Origin: DUML01 sp050949905
GTDB taxonomy: Bacteria > Bacillota > Desulfitobacteriia > Desulfitobacteriales > Syntrophobotulaceae
Reading direction: 5' to 3'
Assembly (NCBI GenBank): GCA_050949905.1
Contig: JBMNGP010000013.1
Coordinates: forward strand, 1-64,000
DNA length: 64,000 nt
The notes under the pieces were generated by a model that saw only the letters and a list, made by a program, of their open reading frames with translations, was not told the DNA's origin and did no database searches. Below are positions 53,704 through 63,198 of the stretch, one piece after another; position 1 is the stretch's first letter; every line of letters starts with the position of its first letter. The position numbers and the translations under genes were made by a program.

Positions 53704-54315
53704 TTGGAACAGGCCAGATATCAGGAAATAGCCAAGGATATTGCCCATGCTATTGTCCTGGGGGAGTATCATGAAGGTGAAAAAATCCATGGAAGGTCGA
53801 CTTTGGCGGGTCGTTTTAATGTAAGCCCCGAAACGGTTCGGCGTTCGATAGCTGTCTTGCAGAGCGAAGGGGTAGTAGCTGTTAGGCAGGGAATCGGGAT
53901 TATTGTTTGCTCTAAAACACAGGCCGAGAAATTTTTAAGATCTTTTAATCAAAAAATTGAAGTCCAGTCCTTTATGGAAGAGCTTAAAGACTTGATGGAA
54001 AAGCGGCGGGAGATTGACAGGCAGATAGATTCAGTATTAAATAGATTAGCTACTTATGCCGATCGTTTTATCTCCCGCTGGAACGACGTTGCTGAAATAG
54101 AAGTTAATGCCAACTCCCAAGCCGAGGGAAGGACTTTAAGGGAACTGAAGCTCAGGGAAATGACCGGAGCTACTGTTATAGGGGTAGTGAGAAATGGCGT
54201 GGAAAACTTCTCGCCCGAGCCGGACGAGATCCTGCGGGAAGGGGATATCCTGCTGGTTGCGAGCCCCCAGGAAGGCAGAGAAAAAGTTGAGCTCTTACTT
54301 GGTTCAAGAGGCTGA
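53704..54315 (+). CDS. GntR-type regulator with RCK_C (TrkA-C) domain
   Basis: About 203 aa. The winged helix is at the N-terminus (YQEIAKDIAHAIVLGEYHEG, RFNVSPETVRRSIAVLQSEG). A coiled linker (residues 95-140) leads to a TrkA-C domain (REMTGATVIGVVRNGV, LREGDILLVASPQEG) that usually binds a nucleotide or ligand. TTG 53704 follows AAGGGATATG; ATG 53674 is possible but sits right at the TACTAT box of a promoter (TTGACT at 53639). Its target is unknown. Confidence 0.85.
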   Translation: MEQARYQEIAKDIAHAIVLGEYHEGEKIHGRSTLAGRFNVSPETVRRSIAVLQSEGVVAVRQGIGIIVCSKTQAEKFLRSFNQKIEVQSFMEELKDLMEKRREIDRQIDSVLNRLATYADRFISRWNDVAEIEVNANSQAEGRTLRELKLREMTGATVIGVVRNGVENFSPEPDEILREGDILLVASPQEGREKVELLLGSRG

Positions 54316-54350
54316 TGGCAGAACCAATATAGACAAGGTGGGGACTGAAT

Positions 54351-54713
54351 ATGTATCCGGGGGTAGATATTATTGAAATATCCAGGTTTGCTCATGCTTG
54401 TAGCAGGCATCCCCGCTTAATTAAAAGGCTCTTTACAGCCAGGGAATTAGAGGCGCTTGGGGCTAGCGCCAAAAGGCCTTCCGCTTTAGCGGCGAGGTTT
54501 GCTGGCAAAGAGGCTGTTCTAAAGGCCTTGGGTACCGGCTTAAGGGGTTTATCTTGGCATGATATCGAGATTATAGCTAATGAGCAGGGTGAGCCGCAGG
54601 TTTATTTGAGTGCCAGGGCTTTAAAGGCGGCTGAAAGCAGAGGAGGCCGGAGTATCAGGCTTAGTCTGTCCCACAACCGGGATAATGCCTTAGCTGTGGC
54701 TGTGCTCTGTTGA
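54351..54713 (+). CDS. acpS: Holo-[acyl-carrier-protein] synthase
   Basis: 120-aa phosphopantetheinyl transferase that activates acyl carrier protein. GVDIIEISRFA with the Mg-binding Asp and RFAGKEAVLKALGTGLRGL are the signature. LSHNRDNALAVAV ends it. First gene of the common acpS-nnr-alr order. A terminator-like hairpin follows. Confidence 0.95.
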   Translation: MYPGVDIIEISRFAHACSRHPRLIKRLFTARELEALGASAKRPSALAARFAGKEAVLKALGTGLRGLSWHDIEIIANEQGEPQVYLSARALKAAESRGGRSIRLSLSHNRDNALAVAVLC

Positions 54714-54720
54714 ACTTATT

Positions 54721-54755
54721 CCCTTCTTCCTTTGAGGAAAGTTGGGATTTTTTTT
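54721..54755 (+). terminator. Terminator after acpS
   Basis: CCCTTCTTCCT pairs imperfectly with AGGAAAGTTGGG, followed by eight T. It separates acpS from nnr. Confidence 0.65.
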
Positions 54756-54898
54756 GCCGTCAGCAGGGATATTTTTTCTTTTGCCATAAGATAGACTAAG
54801 TTATAATATGAAGAGGGGCAAAGATATAAGGATAAATTTGCACAACTTCAGTTTTTACAGGTTTATTTAATAATATGCTATCTAAGGAGGCAGGCCTG

Positions 54899-56455
54899 AT
54901 GCGGGTTGTAAGTGCCGGTCAAATGCGCAGCATAGATTCCCGGGCTATTAATGATTTTGGCATACCAGGGATTGTGCTGATGGAAAATGCGGCTCTTGCT
55001 GTGGTTAGAGAAATAAAAAAGATATTGCCTGGCGAAGGCAAGGGGCAAAAAACCGTTATTCTGGTTGGCAAAGGCAATAATGGCGGTGACGGTCTGGCGG
55101 TAGCCAGGCATCTCCATGTTTTAGGAGTGGAAACTACAGTTTTCCTGTTTGCCAATCCTGCTGATTTACGCGGAGATGCCAAACTGAATTATGATTTGTA
55201 CCAAAAGATGAACGGCAAGATTGTCTTAGTGGAAGATGAAAAACAGCTTCGTTTGTTTAAACTGGCCTTAATGCAGGCTAACTTAGCAGTCGATGCTCTT
55301 TATGGCACCGGCTTTAGGGGTGAGGTTCCGGCATTAATGGTTGATTTTATAGAGGATTTAAATAAAGCAGAATTGCCGGTTGTCTGTGTGGATATCCCCA
55401 GCGGTCTGGAAGCTGATACCGGGAAGGTACATAATATTGCCGTTAAGGGGGATGTCACTGTAACCTTTGGTTTACCAAAGCTGGGTCATTTTTTGGGGGA
55501 AGGTTCCCTTTATACCGGCAGGCTGGTAACCGACCGCATTTCCATTCCCGAACATGTTTTAAGTGAAGAAAAAATTTTTGCCTACCTCTTAACGGAGGAA
55601 GTGATTAAACCTTTGATTCCTGTTCGCCATCCCCACGGCCATAAAGGAACCCATGGCCGGGCGGTTCTGATCGGCGGATCGGTGGGAATGAGCGGAGCTA
55701 TGATCTTGGCCGGCAGGTCTGCTTTAAGATGTGGAACCGGGCTGGTGCAAATTGTGGTACCTGAAGCCATAGCTGAAACTGTAGATTTAGGTGTGATGGA
55801 AGCAACAGTTTGGCCGGCTAAAGATTTTGAGATTTTAACCGCTAATTCCTGGAGTATTATTGCCGAGCGCCTCCAGGGAGCCAATGTTTGTGCCATAGGT
55901 CCGGGACTCAAAGAATCTGAGTCATTTTTAACGGTTTTACAGAATATACTTAGAGATACCGACATACCTGTCATCCTGGATGCCGATGCCCTTAATTTAC
56001 TTTCCCGTGATGTAGACTTGTTAACCTTAAGAAAGGGCAAAGGAAATTTAATACTTACTCCCCATCCCGGAGAAATGGCTCGGCTTTGCGGCTGCTCCAC
56101 GGCAGAAGTGCAAGGAAACAGGATGAAGCTTGCTGTTACTAAGGCAGTGGAATGGGGAGCCATAGTAGTACTCAAAGGTGCGGGAACCATAGTTGCTTCA
56201 CCTGATGGCCGGGTCTTTCTTAACCGTACGGGCAATGCCGGTCTGGGAGCGGGGGGAACGGGTGATGTCCTGACAGGCTGTATAACTGCTTGGGTTGCTC
56301 AAGGGGTACCGCCCCTTGGAGCAGCCAGTCTGGGAGTTTATATTCACGGCAAGACGGCAGATCTTTTGCAGGAAAGATATGGTTCATCCGGGTACACCGC
56401 TTCCGAAGTAGCGGATCAATTGCCCAAAGTCAGAAAAGAGATTGAAGACTCATAA
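54899..56455 (+). CDS. nnrDE: Bifunctional NAD(P)H-hydrate epimerase / dehydratase
   Basis: 518-aa repair enzyme for hydrated NADH and NADPH. The N-terminal YjeF_N epimerase (GIPGIVLMENAA, VGKGNNGGDGLAVARHL, DALYGTGFRGEV) is followed from about residue 220 by the ADP/ATP-dependent dehydratase (HKGTHGRAVLIGGSVGMSGA, LTPHPGEMARLCG, NAGLGAGGTGDVLTG). The ATG at 54899 follows AAGGAGGCAGGCCTG. It lies next to alr, as in many Firmicutes. Confidence 0.94.
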   Translation: MRVVSAGQMRSIDSRAINDFGIPGIVLMENAALAVVREIKKILPGEGKGQKTVILVGKGNNGGDGLAVARHLHVLGVETTVFLFANPADLRGDAKLNYDLYQKMNGKIVLVEDEKQLRLFKLALMQANLAVDALYGTGFRGEVPALMVDFIEDLNKAELPVVCVDIPSGLEADTGKVHNIAVKGDVTVTFGLPKLGHFLGEGSLYTGRLVTDRISIPEHVLSEEKIFAYLLTEEVIKPLIPVRHPHGHKGTHGRAVLIGGSVGMSGAMILAGRSALRCGTGLVQIVVPEAIAETVDLGVMEATVWPAKDFEILTANSWSIIAERLQGANVCAIGPGLKESESFLTVLQNILRDTDIPVILDADALNLLSRDVDLLTLRKGKGNLILTPHPGEMARLCGCSTAEVQGNRMKLAVTKAVEWGAIVVLKGAGTIVASPDGRVFLNRTGNAGLGAGGTGDVLTGCITAWVAQGVPPLGAASLGVYIHGKTADLLQERYGSSGYTASEVADQLPKVRKEIEDS

Positions 56456-56479
56456 TGAACAACAATGGAGGAGTGGCGA

Positions 56480-57604
56480 ATGGCAGCTTTCCGTCCGGTA
56501 TGGGCAGAAATAAACTTAGGTGCACTGGAACGTAATTATAAGCGGATTAAGACATTCACGGACAGGGAGGTTATGCCTATAGTCAAGGCCGATGCCTACG
56601 GGCATGGTGCGGTGGAAGTTGTAGGGGTTTTGCGAAAGCAAGGAGTCAAGAGGTTTGGGGTGGCTTTTTTGGAAGAAGCTCTGGAATTAAAAAGGAGCTA
56701 TCCGGATATTACGCTCATGGTAATCGGCCCAACTCCGCCGGAGTATTCGGAAATCCTGGTGCAAGAAGAGATTATCCCCGAAGTGTTTCAAGTGGAGCAA
56801 GCTCTAGCTTTGTCGCAAGCGGCAGTTAAACTTAAGAAAACGGCCAGATTGCATGTGAAAATAGATACGGGGATGGGGAGAATAGGTTTTAGGGATAAGG
56901 CTTGGGAGGATATTAAAAGAATTGCCCGGCTACCCGGTCTCTTTGTGGAAGGAATCTATACTCACTTAGCTACGGCGGACAGCCCTGACTTGACCTATGC
57001 CCTGGAACAGCTGCGAATTTTTGACAGTTTATACTTAAAACTTAAAGCTGAAGGGATTAATATTCCCCTTCGTCATGCTGCCAATTCCCCGGCGATCATG
57101 CAACTTCCCGTCAGCCATTATGAACTTTGCCGCCCGGGGATTGTCCTTTACGGGCTTTTACCGCTGGAACATGCCGGGCAGGATGCCGGGTTTGAACCGG
57201 TTATGTCCCTGAAGGCTCAAATAGCGCATTTGAAAACCATTTATCCAGGCGATAGCGTCAGTTACGGCCGGACTTTTATTGCTGAGCGGCCAACAAAGGT
57301 TGCTACTTTACCCCTAGGCTATGCCGACGGTTTACGCCGGAGCCTTTCCAACCGCGGGGAAGTGCTGATCAAAGGGCAGAGGGCGCCTATCATCGGCAAA
57401 ATCTGCATGGATCAAACCATGGTGGATGTCAGCGAGATAGAAGAAGTTAAAGTTGGGGATGAGGTTACCTTGCTGGGTAGAGATGGGTCTCAGGCCATAT
57501 CGGCGGATGACTTGGCTAAGCATTGTGACACCATAAGTTATGAAATACTCTGCGGTTTCTCGAAAAGAGTGCAAAGAATATATAATGTTTGGAAAGGACA
57601 ATAA
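56480..57604 (+). CDS. alr: Alanine racemase
   Basis: 374-aa PLP enzyme supplying D-alanine for peptidoglycan. The PLP Lys is in PIVKADAYGHGAVEV. The second-strand catalytic Tyr region is SYGRTFIAERP, and KICMDQTMVDVS is conserved. The ATG at 56480 follows GGAGGAGTGGCGA, 24 bases after the nnr stop. Confidence 0.95.
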   Translation: MAAFRPVWAEINLGALERNYKRIKTFTDREVMPIVKADAYGHGAVEVVGVLRKQGVKRFGVAFLEEALELKRSYPDITLMVIGPTPPEYSEILVQEEIIPEVFQVEQALALSQAAVKLKKTARLHVKIDTGMGRIGFRDKAWEDIKRIARLPGLFVEGIYTHLATADSPDLTYALEQLRIFDSLYLKLKAEGINIPLRHAANSPAIMQLPVSHYELCRPGIVLYGLLPLEHAGQDAGFEPVMSLKAQIAHLKTIYPGDSVSYGRTFIAERPTKVATLPLGYADGLRRSLSNRGEVLIKGQRAPIIGKICMDQTMVDVSEIEEVKVGDEVTLLGRDGSQAISADDLAKHCDTISYEILCGFSKRVQRIYNVWKGQ

Positions 57605-57712
57605 CTTATTGCACAGAAAGGCTTCTTCAATTATACTTTTAAAAAGGCTTATGAATAAGTATATAGTAAAAGTCTCAGAGAAATAGATTTTATTGACAAG
57701 GAAGTGTGAGGT

Positions 57713-58798
57713 ATGCAAGAAAAGTTAAAAGTAGGTTTGATTGGAGGCACTGGGCTGGTTGGGCAGAGGCTGGTATCTCTCTTACACAATCATCCCTGGT
57801 TTGAGATTGTGTCTGTAGCGGCCAGCGCCAACTCGGCAGGTAAATCTTATGAGGAAGCAGTAGAGGGCAGATGGAAGCTCGAGACTTTCATTCCGGAAAA
57901 CGTAAAATCTTTAACAGTTCAAAACGCAGCTGAGGTTCAAAAAATCAGTGCCGAAGTGGATTTTGTTTTCTGTGCGGTAGATATGAAAAAAGAGGAAACC
58001 AAAGTTTTGGAAGAAAACTATGCTCGGACAGAAACTCCCGTCATTTCCTGCAACTCCGCCAATAGGCTCGTGGCAGATGTCCCCATGGTTATTCCGGAAA
58101 TTAATCCGGAACATATCCAAATTATTGAGGCGCAAAGAAAACGGTTGGGGACTAAAAACGGTTTTATTGCCGTAAAACCTAACTGTTCGATCCAAAGCTA
58201 TGTGCCGCCTCTTCATGCCTTGCTGGAATATAAGCCAAAAAACGTCTTGGCTTGTACTTATCAGGCAATTTCAGGTGCCGGCAAAAACTTTGCCGAATGG
58301 CCGGAAATGGTGGACAATGTTATCCCCTTTATTAGCGGCGAAGAAGAAAAGAGTGAGAATGAACCGCTGAAAATCTGGGGACATATTGCTAATAACGCTA
58401 TTGTCAACAGCCCTTCTCCGGTGATCTCTACACAGTGTATCCGGGTGCCGGTAACAGATGGTCATTTAGCAGCAGTTTTTGTCTCTTTTGAGAAAAAACC
58501 TACTAAAGAAGCCATTATCGAATCATGGAATAATTTCCAAGGCAAGCCTCAGCTCTTAGGGCTGCCTAGTGCACCGCAGCCTTTCCTCAAGTACTTTACT
58601 GAAGACAACAGGCCCCAGACCAAACTGGACAGGGATTTTGGCCGGGGAATGGGTGTGACCATGGGACGCTTAAGAGAAGATAAGCTCTATGACTATAAGT
58701 TTGTTTGCCTTTCTCATAATGTTTTACGTGGAGCAGCAGGAGGCGCAGTTTTGATCGCCGAATTGCTGAAAGCCGAAGGGTATTTACAGGCGAAATAG
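57713..58798 (+). CDS. asd: Aspartate-semialdehyde dehydrogenase
   Basis: 361-aa enzyme making aspartate semialdehyde for lysine, threonine and diaminopimelate. The Rossmann start is GLIGGTGLVGQRLVSLL. The active-site Cys lies in VKPNCSIQSYVPPLHAL, and TYQAISGAGKNFAEWPEM fits the archaeal/fungal-type subfamily rather than the usual bacterial form. Confidence 0.9.
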   Translation: MQEKLKVGLIGGTGLVGQRLVSLLHNHPWFEIVSVAASANSAGKSYEEAVEGRWKLETFIPENVKSLTVQNAAEVQKISAEVDFVFCAVDMKKEETKVLEENYARTETPVISCNSANRLVADVPMVIPEINPEHIQIIEAQRKRLGTKNGFIAVKPNCSIQSYVPPLHALLEYKPKNVLACTYQAISGAGKNFAEWPEMVDNVIPFISGEEEKSENEPLKIWGHIANNAIVNSPSPVISTQCIRVPVTDGHLAAVFVSFEKKPTKEAIIESWNNFQGKPQLLGLPSAPQPFLKYFTEDNRPQTKLDRDFGRGMGVTMGRLREDKLYDYKFVCLSHNVLRGAAGGAVLIAELLKAEGYLQAK

Positions 58799-58962
58799 CT
58801 ATCCTAAGAGCTTGGCTTTAAGGGAAAAAATTTCCAAGGACTCCGATTAGATGAATGTAATAGAGAAATTCCTTCCTGTGGTAAAATGAAAGAAGCACCT
58901 AAGGAAGGAATTTTATTATGTAAATTAAGTAAATTAACGGGAGAAACAGGAGAGGTGGACAT

Positions 58963-59967
58963 ATGGATTTTAGGCAAATTGAAGCCTTTGTTGCTGTTTA
59001 TCGCCTGCATAGTTTTTCGCGGGCGGGAAAAGTACTCTACTTGTCCCAGCCTACGATCAGCAGTCATATAAGTGATTTGGAAGAAGAACTGGGAGTAAAA
59101 CTCTTTGATCGTTCCAGCCGTGAAGTTCTTGCTACCGGAGCGGGAGATGTTTTTTACCAGTACGCGGTTAATTTGCTGGAAACGAGAGGCAGCGCTATTA
59201 ATTCCCTGCAGCAGTATGGTCGGCAGATTGCCGGTCGGCTAGAGCTTGCTGCCTCGACTATTCCCGGTCAGTATTTACTCCCCCGGCCGCTTAAAGGGTT
59301 TCGAACAAAATATCCGGATATTCAGGTCATGATCCGCCAAGGAGACACGAAAGAAGTAATCCGGGAGATGGAAGAGAAGAAGTTCCAGATTGGTATAGTC
59401 GGAACCCGCCTAGAGGAGGAAAAATTGCATTACGAAGCGCTCTGCGGGGACGAGCTCCTTTTGATTACCGCAGCTGAAAACGATGCTGCCCCTGCTTCTC
59501 AGAAGGCGCCCGGAGCCCAGCCCATGCGGGTTGGCTGGCAAGGTCTTAAGTGTGTTGGAGAGCAAAGCAAAACAAGCCGGAAGTATCCGGTTATTTCCTT
59601 GGAGGAAGTTTTGGAGCAGCCGTTTATTCTTAGGGAGCAGGGCTCAGGAACCCGCCAGGAGTTCGAAAGTGCCCTGAAGAAGAAAGGGATTGATCCCGAT
59701 AACACCTTAAATATTGTTGCTGAGATGAACAGCACAGAAGCTATCAAATATGCAGTCCGGGAAGGTTTAGGGGTCGCGGTGGTTTCCTCCTTAAGTGTCG
59801 GCGATTTTTTGGAATGGGGGTTGCTCAAGGCTTTCACCATTGAAGGACTGGATTTAAACCGCCTCTTTTATCTTGTTACGCACCGCAATCAGCCTTTAGC
59901 TCCAAGTGTCTCTGCTTTCCGGAACTATTTGCTGGAGTACTATCGTGCTAGTTCCGGTAATATTTAA
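58963..59967 (+). CDS. LysR-family regulator of the selenium cluster
   Basis: 334-aa LysR regulator. HTH: DFRQIEAFVAVYRLHSFSRA, YLSQPTISSHISDLEEELG. The effector domain shows LEQPFILREQGSGTRQEFE. It resembles the LysR type found with selenium genes in Clostridia. It converges with the desulfurase gene and lies 1.5 kb from yedE. Control of the cluster is inferred from position. The ATG follows GGAGAGGTGGACAT. Confidence 0.85.
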   Translation: MDFRQIEAFVAVYRLHSFSRAGKVLYLSQPTISSHISDLEEELGVKLFDRSSREVLATGAGDVFYQYAVNLLETRGSAINSLQQYGRQIAGRLELAASTIPGQYLLPRPLKGFRTKYPDIQVMIRQGDTKEVIREMEEKKFQIGIVGTRLEEEKLHYEALCGDELLLITAAENDAAPASQKAPGAQPMRVGWQGLKCVGEQSKTSRKYPVISLEEVLEQPFILREQGSGTRQEFESALKKKGIDPDNTLNIVAEMNSTEAIKYAVREGLGVAVVSSLSVGDFLEWGLLKAFTIEGLDLNRLFYLVTHRNQPLAPSVSAFRNYLLEYYRASSGNI

Positions 59968-60074
59968 ACCTTTGGCCCTTGAGTGTTTAGAGTAGTTTTG
60001 AAATCCCTATTTTTTGCCATCCTGAGGGTAATACCTGAAGGGTCTGGGTGCCACGAAGTGCGTAAGCTTTTGTC

Positions 60075-61226
60075 TTAGGTTGTCATTATCTTGTGCAGAG
60101 CTTCCAGGCAAAAATTAATCTCCTGCCGGGTATTAAAATGGTTAAAACTGAAGCGAACGGTGCCTTGGGGAAAAGTGCCCAGGGTTTGATGGGCCGAAGG
60201 CGCACAATGCAGCCCCGAGCGGGTCATAATCCCATAATTCTTTTCCAGTTTATAAGCAATTTCGCCGTTGTCGCGCCCTGGAAAATCTAAAGAGACAACG
60301 GCTGTTCTGGCTTCAAGGCTTTTAGGGCCAACTAATTGGATGCCTTTGATATTCTGAACCCCCTCCAGGAATAAGCCCGTTAGTTCCAGAGTTTGGCTGT
60401 GCAAATTGTCAATTCCTTCTTGTTCCAAATACTTTAGGGCAGTGTGCAAGCCAAATATTCCAGGAATATTGGGTGTGCCGGCTTCAAACTTATCCGGCAG
60501 AAAGGGTGGAACATCTTCCCGGTCGGAAAGGCTACCGGTGCCGCCGGTAAATAAGGGCTCCATGTCCGGTACAAGCTTAGGACTGACTAAAAACCCGCCT
60601 ATTCCCTGAGGACCGAGCAGCCCTTTATGCCCGGTAAAGGCCAGGGCGTCAATTTTTAAGGCCTCGCAGTCTATGGGCAGGGAACCGGCGGTTTGTGCAC
60701 TATCCACGATGAAAATCAGCCCCTTTTCCCGGCAAATTTGTCCGACTTCGGCCAGAGGAAGAATTGTACCGCAGACATTGGAGGCATGAGTTAGAACCAC
60801 AGCTTTCGTATTTTCCCGGATGGCCTGCCGAAGGTCAAGGGGATTAAGAAAGCCTTCCCTGTCGGCCTGTACTCTGGAAAAGCTAATTCCGTGAGTCGCT
60901 AATTGGCATAAGGGTCTGGTCACGGCATTATGTTCCAAAGAGGAAATAAGGCAGTGGTCACCGGGCTTGAGAATGCCTTTTAAGAGCATATTAAGAGCCT
61001 GGGTAATGTTTAAGGTAAAAATAACGTTCTCCGGCGGCTGGAAATGGAAAAGACGGCCAAGGGCTTCCCTGGTCTCCAGAATTACCTCTCCAGCCGCTAA
61101 AGCACTGCCGTAAACGCCTCTGTTCACATTAACGCCCACATTTTCCAGGTAATTTTTCATCGCATCCCCTACTCCTGGGGCTTTAGGAAAGGAAGTAGCT
61201 GCTTGGTCTAAATAAATGCTGGGCAT
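60075..61226 (-). CDS. Class V aminotransferase: cysteine desulfurase / selenocysteine lyase
   Basis: 383-aa PLP enzyme. IYLDQAATSFPKAPGV opens it, SLEHNAVTRPL holds the aromatic-stacking region, VDSAQTAGSLPI binds PLP, and FTGHKGLLGPQG carries the Lys. The reactive Cys is in GLHCAPSAHQTLG. It releases S or Se from Cys or Sec. Its place between the LysR gene and yedE favours a selenium-delivery role. It is divergent from yedE. Confidence 0.87.
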   Translation of the reverse strand: MPSIYLDQAATSFPKAPGVGDAMKNYLENVGVNVNRGVYGSALAAGEVILETREALGRLFHFQPPENVIFTLNITQALNMLLKGILKPGDHCLISSLEHNAVTRPLCQLATHGISFSRVQADREGFLNPLDLRQAIRENTKAVVLTHASNVCGTILPLAEVGQICREKGLIFIVDSAQTAGSLPIDCEALKIDALAFTGHKGLLGPQGIGGFLVSPKLVPDMEPLFTGGTGSLSDREDVPPFLPDKFEAGTPNIPGIFGLHTALKYLEQEGIDNLHSQTLELTGLFLEGVQNIKGIQLVGPKSLEARTAVVSLDFPGRDNGEIAYKLEKNYGIMTRSGLHCAPSAHQTLGTFPQGTVRFSFNHFNTRQEINFCLEALHKIMTT

Positions 61227-61489
61227 GGCGCACTCCTCTCAATTAAATAGCTTTATTAAATAGCGTTAAATACATTGTATACGCAAATCACTAAATTCAA
61301 CAAAAATAATTAGCCAACTATAGAGAAAATCTATAAGACTTAAAATAGTATTGGCAATTGAAATCACTAAACATTCATAATCAGGTCTATAATTTATTTG
61401 GCAGTATTACGAGTACTTTTCGAGTACCTAAGGAAGGAATAAAGTACTGCAGAAAAAGGTTAAAGCTATTTAATGAAGGAGGGAGAATC

Positions 61490-62584
61490 TTGCAAGGGAA
61501 AAAAGGTATTATAGGAGCGGGCTTTCTAATTGGAATTATAGCCGTAATTCTTGTCCGTTTTGGCAATCCTGTTAATATGGGGATTTGTATTGCTTGTTTT
61601 ATTCGGGATACCGTAGGCGGCTTAGGTTTCCAGCGGGCTGAAGTAGTGCAGTATATTCGGCCCGAGATTATGGGTATTGTGCTTGGCGCCTTTTTGATGG
61701 CTCTGGGTAAGAAGGAGTATAAGGCCAGAGGCGGTTCGGCACCTTTGAGCCGTTTTATTCTGGGTATTATAGTTATTATAGGTGCTCTGATGTTTTTAGG
61801 CTGTCCTTTAAGATTGGTTCTGAGACTGGCTGGCGGAGACCTCAATGCTATTTTTGGCCTCTTGGGGTTTGCAGCAGGAATAATAGTGGGGATTCAGTCC
61901 TTAAATAAGGGCTTTACCCTAAGAAGAACCTATAATTTTGCTTCTTTTGAAGGTTATTTATTCCCGGCTGTTAATATTGGCTTACTTATTCTGCTAATTA
62001 CCGCACCTGCTTTTTTGTTTTTCAGTACAAAAGGGCCGGGAGCTGCTCACGCCCCCCTTGTTATGTCTCTGGCCGCGGGCTTAATTGTCGGTATGCTGGC
62101 TCAGCGCACCAGGTTATGTATGGTCGGCGGAATTAGAGACTTAATCCTCTTTAAAGATTGGTATTTGCTTGCCGGTTTTTTGGCCATTCTCGCGGCGGCT
62201 TTAGTGGGCAACCTGCTCTTTGGCCAATTTAAACTGGGTTTCGTCGAGCAACCGGTGGCTCATACTGATGGTTTATGGAATTTTTTAGGAATGGCTTTAG
62301 CCGGTTGGGGTTCGGTGCTTTTGGGAGGATGCCCGCTTCGACAGCTTATTCTTGCCGGCGAAGGTAATATTGATTCAGTTGTGACTGTTTTAGGGATGGC
62401 TACCGGAGCAGCTCTCGCTCATAATTTTGGTCTGGCCTCGTCGGCTCAAGGACCGACCTTAAACGGGAAGATTGCCGTGGGGCTTGGCTTTATAGTTATT
62501 TTGGCGATAGCTTACTTCAATAGCGATAAGAGTCCCGAGCTTACTATTAAAGGAGGAGTTAAAATTGACTTACCCTCAAATTGA
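61490..62584 (+). CDS. yedE: YedE-type selenium metabolism membrane transporter
   Basis: 364-aa membrane protein with about ten segments in two YeeE/YedE repeats. Conserved Cys sites: NMGICIACFIRD, MFLGCPLRLVL, RTRLCMVGGIRD and LLGGCPLRQLI. It is thought to bring selenium compounds into the cell. The TTG at 61490 with GAAGGAGGGAGAATC upstream is preferred to TTG 61358, which gives an odd soluble leader. It overlaps the next gene by 20 bases. Confidence 0.9.
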   Translation: MQGKKGIIGAGFLIGIIAVILVRFGNPVNMGICIACFIRDTVGGLGFQRAEVVQYIRPEIMGIVLGAFLMALGKKEYKARGGSAPLSRFILGIIVIIGALMFLGCPLRLVLRLAGGDLNAIFGLLGFAAGIIVGIQSLNKGFTLRRTYNFASFEGYLFPAVNIGLLILLITAPAFLFFSTKGPGAAHAPLVMSLAAGLIVGMLAQRTRLCMVGGIRDLILFKDWYLLAGFLAILAAALVGNLLFGQFKLGFVEQPVAHTDGLWNFLGMALAGWGSVLLGGCPLRQLILAGEGNIDSVVTVLGMATGAALAHNFGLASSAQGPTLNGKIAVGLGFIVILAIAYFNSDKSPELTIKGGVKIDLPSN

Positions 62585-62777
62585 TGCCAGGGGAAGATCT
62601 TGCCCCGAACCGGTGCTTTTGACTAAAAAGGCCTTAGAAAAGTCCCCGAATGGAATCAGCGTTTTGGTCGATAATGCTGTTTCGCGCGACAATATCACTA
62701 GATTTGGGAACAATTTGGGGTATCAGGTCAGCGTGGAGCCGGACGGTTCTGATTTCCAAATAACTTTAAACAGGTAG
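62565..62777 (+). CDS. yedF: TusA/YedF-like protein, selenium type
   Basis: 70-aa TusA domain with the active Cys in DARGRSCPEPVLLTKKAL. Full YedF proteins carry a second DsrE-like domain; here only the TusA part exists. It probably carries Se or S between the lyase and SelD. TTG start with AGGAGGAG, overlapping yedE. Confidence 0.87.
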   Translation: MTYPQIDARGRSCPEPVLLTKKALEKSPNGISVLVDNAVSRDNITRFGNNLGYQVSVEPDGSDFQITLNR

Positions 62778-62784
62778 AGCGGTT

Positions 62785-63027
62785 ATGAATTATTTAGCGA
62801 CTTTTTATACTCATAGCGGAGCGGTTAAATATCACCGTTATTTACAAAAAAGAGGCATCACAGCGGAGACAATGCCGGTGCCGCGTCGCTTTAGCTCTAA
62901 CTGCGGGATTGGGGTTCGCTTTACAACAGGCGAAAACATCGAAGAATTAATTAGTGAGGATTTGGAAAAGCTATTTTTACTGCAAGAGAGCCAAGACAAA
63001 TTAATTTACGAAAACGAAAATTACTAA
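62785..63027 (+). CDS. DUF3343 protein (selenium-associated)
   Basis: 80-aa protein. YLATFYTHSGAVKYHRYLQK and PVPRRFSSNCGIGVRFTTGE match DUF3343, which travels with selenium genes in Clostridia. It has one conserved Cys (SSNCGIG) that may carry Se. It follows yedF by seven bases. Confidence 0.87.
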   Translation: MNYLATFYTHSGAVKYHRYLQKRGITAETMPVPRRFSSNCGIGVRFTTGENIEELISEDLEKLFLLQESQDKLIYENENY

Positions 63028-63040
63028 ATAATAGATGTAT

Positions 63041-63080
63041 TTTATAGCTGTACATTTTACTTTATAGCTATACTTTGTAA
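63041..63080. repeat. Tandem 20-bp repeats upstream of selD
   Basis: TTTATAGCTGTACATTTTAC and TTTATAGCTATACTTTGTAA lie head to tail, with 15 of 20 bases alike. They sit 120 bases before selD and may be a regulator site or promoter region. Confidence 0.4.
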
Positions 63081-63198
63081 AATATAAATGTTGGCCGCTT
63101 ATTTCTCATTTTCACTGGAAAACGAAAGTTTTAAAGGTAGAAAAGCTAGCGGATAAAACTTGAGAATGGGAGATTCTACTTGGTAAGGGGGGTATAAG

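Noticed and set aside
61358..61489. Longer N-terminus for the YedE protein
   Set aside because: The extra 44 residues are soluble and basic, without a ribosome site; TTG 61490 has a strong site just before the first membrane segment.
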